Shown here: positions 13,117-19,053 of the stretch, one piece after another
Numbering within the stretch: position 1 is the first letter of the stretch
Layout: each line of letters starts with the position of its first letter
DNA from: JBPOHE01 sp052035915
Lineage (GTDB): Bacteria; Pseudomonadota; Gammaproteobacteria; Chromatiales; Chromatiaceae
Assembly (NCBI GenBank): GCA_052035915.1
Contig: JBPOHE010000041.1
Coordinates: forward strand, 1 to 19,053
DNA: 19,053 bases
Direction of reading: 5' to 3'
Made by a program: the position numbers and the translations under genes
The notes under the pieces: generated by a model
What the model saw: the letters and a program-made list of their open reading frames with translations, nothing else
Database searches by the model: none
Told to the model about the DNA's origin: nothing

Positions 13117-13826
13117 GCCGTCATGTCATCCGCCGCTTCTACCAGACCATCGCGCAGGGTGAGGAGGCGATCGGCGCTACGGGCCACCTGGAGATTATGG
13201 GTAACCAGGAGCAAGCTTTGATCGCCTTGGTGCCGCAGTTCGGTGAGCAGCTTGAGAACCTGGTGCCCCGTGGAGGCGTCGAGGTTTCCGGTAGGCTCGT
13301 CCGCCAACACCAGGGCGGGTTGGTGGGCCAGGGCGCGGGCGATGGCCACCCGTTGTTGCTCCCCCCCCGAGAGCTGATCCGGAAAGGCCTCCAGGCGGTC
13401 ACCCAATCCCATGAGGGACAACAGATGCCGACTCCGCTCCCTGGCCTTGGCGGCCGATACGCCGTTGAGTTCCATGGACAGGCAGACGTTTTCACCCACG
13501 CGCAAGGTCGGGATGAGGTTGAAGAACTGGTAGATAAAACCGATATGGCGCCGCCGGAAGAGCGTGGTATCCGGCTCCTGCAACAAGTCCACCCGCTGCC
13601 CGGCGACATGGATTTCACCTTGGTCCGGGCGGTCGATACCAGCAATCAGGTTCAGCAGAGTGGTCTTTCCCGAGCCACTGGGGCCGAGCAGGGCCACGCA
13701 TTCCCCGCGTCTCATCTCCAGGTCGATACCCTTGAGCACCTGATCGTTACGGGCTGTTTCCCGATAGCTGTAGCGGATACCGCGCAGTCGGAGCGCCCAA
13801 TTTGCCGCCATATGGCCCATCCTCAA
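13110..13826 (-). CDS. ABC transporter ATP-binding protein, LolD/MacB type
   Basis: The cytoplasmic ATPase that powers the permease encoded next to it. The 238-residue product has all expected motifs: Walker A GPSGSGKTT (about 48-56), Q-loop YQFFNL, signature LSGGEQQRV, Walker B ALVLADEPTGNLD, and switch His in LLLVTHN. The QFFNLIPTLRVGENV stretch and DEPTGNLD are usual in the LolD/MacB/YbbA subgroup, which always partners FtsX-type permeases. The frame is open to 13826 (MRMGHMAANWALRL); the ATG at 13811 (MAANWALRL) has AGGA eight bases upstream and is probably the true start. It is the first gene of a three-gene operon. Confidence 0.94.
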   Translation of the reverse strand: MRMGHMAANWALRLRGIRYSYRETARNDQVLKGIDLEMRRGECVALLGPSGSGKTTLLNLIAGIDRPDQGEIHVAGQRVDLLQEPDTTLFRRRHIGFIYQFFNLIPTLRVGENVCLSMELNGVSAAKARERSRHLLSLMGLGDRLEAFPDQLSGGEQQRVAIARALAHQPALVLADEPTGNLDASTGHQVLKLLTELRHQGDQSLLLVTHNLQVARSADRLLTLRDGLVEAADDMTAW

Positions 13827-13917
13827 TAGATTCGGCTTATCACATTTACCCAGGTGGCTACCCAGCCTATCATGACCGCTCTCCTGACCCTAGAACACCG
13901 AGGTCGTTGTCGCTCCT

Positions 13918-14316
13918 ATGAGCTGTTTCAGCGTTCACCTGGATTTTCCCGGTGGGAAACGGGTCGATGCCCGGATCGGCCCCTTCACCCTACAGACGGA
14001 TCAATCCCTCAGCCGAGGCGGAGAAGCCTCGGCCCCGGAACCCTTCGACCTCTTTCTGGCCTCCCTCGCCACCTGCGCCGGGGTCTATGCCCTGAGCTTC
14101 TGCCAGACCCGGGAAGTGTCGACGGACGGACTGAGAATGGTCATGGACTGCGAGTTCGACGAACCGCAAAAGCGCTATTCCAGTCTGGTCCTGCGGATCG
14201 CCTTGCCTGCGGATTTCCCAGACAAATATCGTGCCGGTTTGTTACGGGCGATCGACCTCTGCGCCGTCAAGCGTCATCTGCTGGAGCCGCCACAGATAGT
14301 CGTCCAACTCGAATGA
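13918..14316 (+). CDS. OsmC-like family protein
   Basis: A 132-residue cytoplasmic protein of the OsmC/Ohr/YhfA superfamily. Members of OsmC and Ohr are thiol peroxidases for organic hydroperoxides; the function of other members is unknown. Key features are the two conserved Cys at 53 (FLASLATCAGVYALSFC) and 115 (AIDLCAVKRHL), the first on the central helix and the second on the helix near the C-terminus, and GGEASAPEPFDLFLASL, the usual helix approach. It lacks the extended Ohr N-terminus, and is nearer the short OsmC-like group. Start at 13918 lacks a clear ribosome site. It is divergent from the ABC operon, 91 bp away, and convergent with the HAD gene. Confidence 0.87.
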   Translation: MSCFSVHLDFPGGKRVDARIGPFTLQTDQSLSRGGEASAPEPFDLFLASLATCAGVYALSFCQTREVSTDGLRMVMDCEFDEPQKRYSSLVLRIALPADFPDKYRAGLLRAIDLCAVKRHLLEPPQIVVQLE

Positions 14317-14320
14317 ACCC

Positions 14321-14353
14321 CGCTGGAGTCAGAAAATCCGCTTACTACCAGCG
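14321..14353. terminator. Weak stem between the convergent OsmC-like and HAD genes
   Basis: CGCTGG (14321-14326) and CCAGCG (14348-14353) can pair, with a 21-base loop and no T-run. It is in the right place for a bidirectional terminator but poor as one; the right arm overlaps the last HAD codons. Confidence 0.2.
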
Positions 14354-15079
14354 TGTTGAGCGGCGCAGGTGCCGTGGCTTTTCATCAGCCCCGGTCAACC
14401 AGGCCTGCAATTCGATCAAGTCATGGACACAAATATCCGGTAAAGCGAGCCCCTCGGGCCACCGGCTCCCCTGTCGATTCACCCAGGCCGTCCGCATGCC
14501 GATACGCCGGGCGGCCTCCACATCCAGATAGGGGTCATCGCCGACATGCATGGCCTGGTCGACCCTCACGCCGGCCCAGGCCAGGGCACGCAGGAAGAGT
14601 TCCGGGCTCGGTTTGGCCGCCCCCACCTCGGCCGCGGAGAGGGCCAAGCCGACATGGCCGCCAAGGGGGGTCTTACGAATATCGGCATTGCCGTTGGTCA
14701 GGCTGACCAGAGTGAAGTCCCGGGCCAGCTTGATCAGTATCTCCTCAACTTCGGGATAAGGTTCAACCCGATGGCGGGCTCGAAGGAAGATCTCCAGCCC
14801 CCGTTCCGCCAAGGCCGGCGGGTAACCCGATGCCGCCAGCAAGACTTGGAGCGAGCGCAGGCGGACGGCCGTGATGTCATGGGCGATATCCGGATGAGCC
14901 GCCTTTATCGCCAAGCGATGGTCCCGCAGGCTTTCCTGGCTCTGCGCGGCGACAAATTCAGGGGCCACCTCCCCAAGCCAGAGGTAGAGCTCGTCTTCAG
15001 CCGCCTGAACGATGGGGGCGCATGGCCAGAGGGTATCATCCAGATCCAGGGTCAACAGCCTGATGGCGGTTCGGCTCAT
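14345..15079 (-). CDS. HAD-superfamily hydrolase, YigB-like
   Basis: A 244-residue Mg-dependent phosphatase of the HAD superfamily with a helical cap (subfamily IA layout). Motif I is LTLDLDDTLW (nucleophile Asp12, acid Asp14), motif II SLTNGN, motif III Lys in AAKPSP, motif IV HVGDDPYLDVEAARRIGM. The full-length pattern resembles E. coli YigB, which can remove phosphate from FMN and from a riboflavin precursor; substrate here is not proven. The gene follows hemE with a 55-bp gap containing the tips-only repeat B. An ATG at 15079 gives MSRTAIRLL; the family usually starts there. The stop lies 28 bp from the stop of the OsmC-like gene. Confidence 0.9.
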   Translation of the reverse strand: MSRTAIRLLTLDLDDTLWPCAPIVQAAEDELYLWLGEVAPEFVAAQSQESLRDHRLAIKAAHPDIAHDITAVRLRSLQVLLAASGYPPALAERGLEIFLRARHRVEPYPEVEEILIKLARDFTLVSLTNGNADIRKTPLGGHVGLALSAAEVGAAKPSPELFLRALAWAGVRVDQAMHVGDDPYLDVEAARRIGMRTAWVNRQGSRWPEGLALPDICVHDLIELQAWLTGADEKPRHLRRSTRW

Positions 15080-15088
15080 GGTAGAGGC

Positions 15089-15114
15089 TTAGGCGATTGC
15101 CGGAAATCGCCTTA
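15089..15114. repeat. Repeat family B, 26-bp tips-only derivative
   Basis: TTAGGCGATT and AATCGCCTTA flank six bases, forming a compact hairpin with eight paired bases. The first 17 bases correspond to the reverse complement of the right tip of the 162-bp palindrome at 16283-16444 (TAAGGCGATTGCCGGAA there, one difference), and the last ten equal its right tip. It looks like the same element with the middle deleted. It lies between hemE and the HAD gene and may act as a weak terminator or mRNA end. Confidence 0.6.
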
Positions 15115-15134
15115 CACCTCCATGGGAGGCCGAT

Positions 15135-16205
15135 TCAACCCTCGCGATGATATTGGGCGCTCAATTCATGCACGCTCTCGACCATGACTCCGACATGCTC
15201 CGGATTTACATCCGGCTGTACCCCATGACCGAGATTGAAGATATGACCGTCACCCTGGCCGTAGGACTCCAAGATCGAGGCCACGGCGCTACGGATACGA
15301 TCCGGAGAACTCCGCAGCAAAACCGGATCCATATTGCCTTGCAGCGACACCAAGCGACCCACGCGCCGCCGGGCCTCTCCCATATCCAGGGTCCAGTCCA
15401 GACCTATGCCTTCGCATCCGCTATCGGCGATAGCCTCCAACCAGGCCGCGCCCCCCTTGGTGAAGAGGATCACCGGCACCCTCCGGCCTTCCTTGTTCCG
15501 CACCAGATATTTGATCACCTGGGACATATAGCCGAGGGAAAAGGTGTAATACTCCTTGGCCGGCAAGACCCCGCCCCAGGTATCGAAGATCATCAAGGCC
15601 TGGGCGCCGGCCGCCACCTGGGCATTGAGATACTGAATCGCCGCCTGGGCGACCTTGCGCAATAGCTGATGCATCAGATCCGGACGGTTATAGAGCATCT
15701 CCTTGATCAAAGGGAAGGTCCGACTGCTACCGCCCTCCACCATATAGGTCGCCAGGGTCCAAGGGCTGCCGGCGAACCCGATCAAGGGCACCCGCCCATC
15801 GAGTTCCTGGCGCAGCAGGCGGACGGTATCCATGACATATTTCAGCTCTTGTTCCGGGTCCGGCACCCTGAGGGCCTCGACATCCTTTTCATGGCGGATG
15901 GGCCGCTCAAAACCCGGGCCCTCCCCTTCACTAAAGTACAGCCCCAGGCCCATGGCATCCGGCAGGGTCAGGATATCCGAGAACAGGATCGCCGCATCCA
16001 GAGGATATCGCCGCAGGGGTTGGAGGCTGACCTCACAGGCCAACTCGGGGGTTTGGCAGAGTTGGAGGAAACTGCCTGCCTGCTGGCGCGTGGCCCGGTA
16101 TTCCGGCAGGTAGCGCCCGGCCTGGCGCATCATCCACACCGGTGTAACATCCACCGGCTGACGCAACAAGGCACGCAATAGTCGATCGTTCTGCAGCTCC
16201 GCCAT
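15135..16205 (-). CDS. hemE: Uroporphyrinogen decarboxylase
   Basis: The cytoplasmic enzyme removes four acetate carboxyl groups from uroporphyrinogen III to make coproporphyrinogen III, in haem and chlorophyll synthesis. The 356-residue length is standard. Motifs are VWMMRQAGRYLPEYR (23-37, with Arg27 and Arg31 binding substrate carboxylates), ILFSDILTLPDAMG (catalytic Asp77), GFAGSPWTLATYMVEGG, MIFDTWGG, and the C-terminal FNLGHGVQPDVNPEHV. GAGGGG at 16212-16217 is a good ribosome site for the ATG at 16205. The gene follows gltD in the same direction, a common order in Gammaproteobacteria, but is separated from it by 236 bp that holds the large palindrome, so it may have its own promoter here. 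Confidence 0.97.
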   Translation of the reverse strand: MAELQNDRLLRALLRQPVDVTPVWMMRQAGRYLPEYRATRQQAGSFLQLCQTPELACEVSLQPLRRYPLDAAILFSDILTLPDAMGLGLYFSEGEGPGFERPIRHEKDVEALRVPDPEQELKYVMDTVRLLRQELDGRVPLIGFAGSPWTLATYMVEGGSSRTFPLIKEMLYNRPDLMHQLLRKVAQAAIQYLNAQVAAGAQALMIFDTWGGVLPAKEYYTFSLGYMSQVIKYLVRNKEGRRVPVILFTKGGAAWLEAIADSGCEGIGLDWTLDMGEARRRVGRLVSLQGNMDPVLLRSSPDRIRSAVASILESYGQGDGHIFNLGHGVQPDVNPEHVGVMVESVHELSAQYHREG

Positions 16206-16282
16206 CAGTATCCCCTCGGTGTGGAAGCATTGATCCGGCTGTGTTTCCCCGGCCTGGAGTTATTGTCCTTGTGTTGCCGAGC

Positions 16283-16444
16283 TTAGGCGATTTCTGTCAA
16301 AAGAAATACCAGCCTGCTGGCCTGTTCGTCCGCCTTCGGCGTTACGCCAGCCGTTACCGAGCTCGCTCGGCGCCGGCTGGCGCGCCTGGAAGGCGAACGA
16401 ACCGCCGGCGCATTCTGGTATTTCTTATTCCGGCAATCGCCTTA
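16283..16444. repeat. Repeat family B, 162-bp near-perfect palindrome
   Basis: The left arm (TTAGGCGATT, AAGAAATACCAG at 16301-16312, GTTCGT-CGCCTTC, CGCCAGCCG) is matched in inverse order by the right arm, which ends CTGGTATTTCTT at 16415-16426 and AATCGCCTTA. The centre is ACCGAGCTCGCTCGGC. The whole unit would fold into one long hairpin in RNA or a cruciform in DNA. Its last three bases supply the TAA stop of gltD. With the tips-only copy at 15089-15114 it forms a family of MITE-like or REP-like elements. It fills most of the gltD-hemE gap. Confidence 0.75.
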
Positions 16445-17902
16445 TCTGGGGAGATCCGAGTGCCCCATAAGGTATTCATCCACCGCCCTGGCGCATTGCC
16501 GCCCTTCCCGGATAGCCCAGACGACCAGGGATTGCCCCCTTCTCATATCGCCGGCGCTGAACACGCCGGGGATGGAGGTCCGATAGGCATCCCGTCCCTC
16601 CGTCTGGCCACGCACGTTCCCGGCAGCGTCCAGGGCTACATCGAGTTCGCGCAACATGCCTTGATGCACCGGATGGACGAACCCCATGGCCAGGGTCACC
16701 AAGTCTGCCGTCAGCTCGAATTCCGATTGGGGTACCTCGCTCATTTTCCAACGTCCGTTCTCGTCCTTATCCCAGGCGACCTTGATGCCACGGATCGCCT
16801 TCACCCGGCCCGAAGCATCGCCGATGAAAGCCTTGGTCGCAACGGACCAAAGACGCTCGCAGCCTTCCTCCTGCGAACTGGAGGTGCGCATCTTGTTGGG
16901 CCAGTAAGGCCAGGTGAGCGCCTTGTTTTCCTTTTCTGGTGGCTTGGGAAGTATTTCCAATTGGGTGACCGATGCCGCCCCATGACGGTTGGAGGTGCCG
17001 ATGCAGTCGGAGCCCGTATCGCCCCCACCGATGACGATGACATGCTTGCCTTCGGCGCTGATCCACTGGGCTTCCGCACCTGGCACTCCTTGCACCCATT
17101 TATTGTTGGCGCGTAAAAAGTCCATGGCGAAATAGATCCCATCCAGCTCGCGACCGGGAACCTGAAGATCCCGGGGTTGTTCCGAACCTCCCGCCAATAC
17201 CAGGGCATCGAACTCGTCGAGCAGCTTTTTGGTGGGGATATCAACGCCGACATGGGTGTTGACATGAAACTCCACGCCCTCGGCCCGCATCTGCGCGAGG
17301 CGCCGATCGATCAGGGTCTTGCTCAGCTTGAAATCCGGGATGCCGTATCTCAGCAAGCCTCCCAGGCGGTCCTGCCTCTCGAACAGACTCACCTCATGTC
17401 CGGCGCGAGCCAATTGCTGGGCACAAGCCAGGCCTGCGGGACCGCTGCCAACAACAGCGACGCGACGACCACTGCGATGCGGTGGCGGTTGGGGCTGGAT
17501 CCAGCCCTGTTTCCAGCCATTATCCACGATGGCGCATTCGATGGTCTTGATGGTGACCGGGACGTCATTGATGTTCAGGGTACAGGCGGCCTCGCAAGGG
17601 GCTGGACAGATGCGCCCGGTGAACTCGGGAAAGTTATTGGTGCTGTGCAATACATCCAGGGCTTGTCGCCAATCCCCCCGATACACCAAGTCATTCCAAT
17701 CCGGAATGATGTTGTTGACCGGACAGCCGCTGTGGCAATAAGGAATACCGCAATCCATGCAGCGCGCGCCTTGGGTGCGCAGCTCCTCATCCGATAGGGG
17801 AACGACAAACTCATCGTAATGGCCCAGGCGATCCGCCACCGGGGCGTAACAGCGATCCCGGCGTTGATACTCCATGAATCCCGTAGGCTTGCCCATGATC
17901 AT
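16442..17902 (-). CDS. gltD: Glutamate synthase (NADPH) small subunit
   Basis: The beta subunit passes electrons from NADPH through FAD and iron-sulfur clusters to GltB, where glutamate is made from glutamine and 2-oxoglutarate. The 486-residue product has the N-terminal [4Fe-4S] Cys sets CMDCGIPYCHSGC (48-60) and CPAPCEAAC (99-107), the FAD motif VVGSGPAGLACAQQLA (about 150-165), the NADPH motif VIVIGGGDTGSDCIGTS (about 290-306) and the C-terminal FAD motif GVFSAGDMRRGQSLVVWAI. The start overlaps the gltB stop (ATGA), so the two are translationally coupled. ATG at 17902 or 17896 can serve. The stop TAA is formed by the end of the family B palindrome. Confidence 0.97.
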   Translation of the reverse strand: MIMGKPTGFMEYQRRDRCYAPVADRLGHYDEFVVPLSDEELRTQGARCMDCGIPYCHSGCPVNNIIPDWNDLVYRGDWRQALDVLHSTNNFPEFTGRICPAPCEAACTLNINDVPVTIKTIECAIVDNGWKQGWIQPQPPPHRSGRRVAVVGSGPAGLACAQQLARAGHEVSLFERQDRLGGLLRYGIPDFKLSKTLIDRRLAQMRAEGVEFHVNTHVGVDIPTKKLLDEFDALVLAGGSEQPRDLQVPGRELDGIYFAMDFLRANNKWVQGVPGAEAQWISAEGKHVIVIGGGDTGSDCIGTSNRHGAASVTQLEILPKPPEKENKALTWPYWPNKMRTSSSQEEGCERLWSVATKAFIGDASGRVKAIRGIKVAWDKDENGRWKMSEVPQSEFELTADLVTLAMGFVHPVHQGMLRELDVALDAAGNVRGQTEGRDAYRTSIPGVFSAGDMRRGQSLVVWAIREGRQCARAVDEYLMGHSDLPR

Positions 17903-19053
17903 TTACCCCCGACCGAGTTCGAGCTGGCGGCCTGTTGGGCCTGTATTTCCTGCAAGGCACGGCGGTAGTCCACCGGCATGATCTTGACGAACTTGGGTAG
18001 GTATCGCTCCCAATGATCGAGGATCCACCGAGCCACCGGGCTATTGGTGTAATGCAGGTGCTTATGGATGAGTTGCTGCAGGCGGAGGGCATCAAATCTG
18101 GTCATGTCGTGGCTGACATCCACGAGACCATGGGCTTGCATATCGCCGCCCTGGTGATCCAACGCCTCCAAGGCCTCGTCTTCCATGGTGATGGGTTGCA
18201 GTTCGACCATGGCCAGATTGCATCGCCGCTCGAAGGTGCCATCCTCGTCAAGGACATAGGCAATCCCTCCGGACATGCCAGCGGCGAAATTGCGCCCAGT
18301 CGGGCCGAGACAGACCATGACGCCGCCCGTCATGTACTCGCAGCCATGATCCCCCACCCCCTCGACGACGGCGATCGCCCCGGAGTTGCGGACACAGAAT
18401 CGCTCGCCGCCGACGCCGCGGAAATAGCATTCACCCGAGATAGCGCCATAGAGGACGGTATTGCCGACGATAATATTCTCTTCCGCCCGCTCCATCCCCG
18501 AATCCCGGGGAGGATAGATTACCAGACGGCCACCCGAGAGCCCTTTACCGACATAGTCGTTGGCCTCCCCCTCGAGTTCGATGGTGACTCCGTGGGCAAG
18601 CCAGGCACCCCAGGATTGACCACCGGTTCCCTTCGCCTTGATATAGATGGTGTCGTCCGGCAAACCGGCATGACCGTAGCGTTCGGCCACCCGCCCGGAC
18701 AGCATGGCGCCGACGGTTCGATGATAGTTTTTGGCCTGGATATCGATCTGCACCGCTTCGCCGCCCACGAGCGCCGGTTGCGCCAGCTGGATCAGCTTAT
18801 GATCAAGAGCCCGCTCCAATCCATGGTCCTGGGGCTCGCAATTATAGATGGCCACCTCCGGACCCATTTGGGGTTTACAGAGCAGACGGGAAAAATCCAA
18901 CCCCTTGGCCTTCCAGTGGTCGATGGCCCGGCGCATATCGAGTCGGTCGCGTTGGCCGATCATGTCATTGAAGCGACGGAAACCAAGCCTCGCCATCAGC
19001 CGCCGTATCTCCTCGGCGACGAAAAAGAAATAATTGATGACGTGCTCGGGCTT
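17899..19053 (-). CDS. gltB: Glutamate synthase large subunit, C-terminal part (runs off the right edge)
   Basis: The last 384 residues of the alpha subunit are present; the N-terminal amidotransferase and FMN domains lie beyond the window. The frame stays open to the edge, starting KPEHVINYFFFVAEEIRRLM, which is the end of the FMN domain. The C-terminal GXGXG beta-helix domain is evident: GGLGS-type repeats such as GLSGGRLVIYPP, GNTVLYGAISGECYFRGVGGERF, NSGAIAVVEGVGDHGCEYMTGG and GRNFAAGMSGGIAYVLDEDG. The ending RWILDHWERYLPKFVKIMPVDYRRAL is typical. It is the first gene seen of gltBD. An internal ATG at 18996 is not a start. Confidence 0.96.
   Translation of the reverse strand, partial: KPEHVINYFFFVAEEIRRLMARLGFRRFNDMIGQRDRLDMRRAIDHWKAKGLDFSRLLCKPQMGPEVAIYNCEPQDHGLERALDHKLIQLAQPALVGGEAVQIDIQAKNYHRTVGAMLSGRVAERYGHAGLPDDTIYIKAKGTGGQSWGAWLAHGVTIELEGEANDYVGKGLSGGRLVIYPPRDSGMERAEENIIVGNTVLYGAISGECYFRGVGGERFCVRNSGAIAVVEGVGDHGCEYMTGGVMVCLGPTGRNFAAGMSGGIAYVLDEDGTFERRCNLAMVELQPITMEDEALEALDHQGGDMQAHGLVDVSHDMTRFDALRLQQLIHKHLHYTNSPVARWILDHWERYLPKFVKIMPVDYRRALQEIQAQQAASSNSVGGK

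Noticed and set aside
18848..19033. Plus-strand frame at the right edge
   Set aside because: It is antisense to gltB, whose frame is clearly coding up to the edge.

Overview
The window is GC-rich, tightly packed bacterial DNA. It suggests a gammaproteobacterium, possibly of the Chromatiales or a related group. The reasons are a soluble transhydrogenase (SthA), the gltB-gltD-hemE gene order, a separate ferrochelatase, and E. coli-like protein families (a YigB-like HAD phosphatase, FtsX-type ABC exporters). Placement below class level is a guess.

Layout, left to right. (1) 1-1016: the 5' part of an unrecognised gene, then a complete 865-bp IS5-family insertion sequence (IS427/IS1031-like) with 17-bp perfect ends, a TA duplication and a -1 frameshifting transposase. 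(2) 1048-3008: hemH (ferrochelatase) preceded by a conserved unknown gene, both on the minus strand. (3) 3134-3535: a small secreted protein of unknown role on the plus strand. (4) 3664-5085: sthA. (5) 5250-7216: a minus-strand hvfABC operon. It encodes an exported Cys-repeat RiPP precursor (HvfA, six KCGG repeats), an MNIO-type DUF692 iron oxygenase (HvfB) and its DUF2063 partner (HvfC). A Fur-box-like sequence lies over the likely promoter. (6) 7682-9482: two plus-strand membrane-protein genes, a polytopic protein with no family call and a DUF4337 protein with a His-rich amino terminus. (7) 9497-13826: a minus-strand operon of ABC ATPase, FtsX-type permease and a CrtC/AttH-like lipocalin lipoprotein, with overlapping genes. 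(8) 13918-14316: an OsmC-like protein. (9) 14345-19053: minus-strand HAD hydrolase, hemE, gltD and the 3' part of gltB.

Functions. Two haem-synthesis steps (HemE, HemH) sit among core nitrogen assimilation (GltBD) and NAD(P)H balancing (SthA). The accessory part is the hvf locus, which by family knowledge makes a copper- or metal-binding modified peptide, and the ABC/lipocalin export operon.

Two intergenic repeat families are visible by eye. Family A has an 82-bp copy at 5155-5236 and a 122-bp copy at 8520-8641 in the opposite orientation. The two bracket the hvfABC operon and the adjacent membrane gene, and each contains a 17-bp inverted repeat of the form GTTCT-N7-AGAAC. Family B is a 162-bp near-perfect palindrome between gltD and hemE (16283-16444), with a 26-bp tips-only derivative after hemE (15089-15114). 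No tRNA, rRNA or CRISPR was seen.
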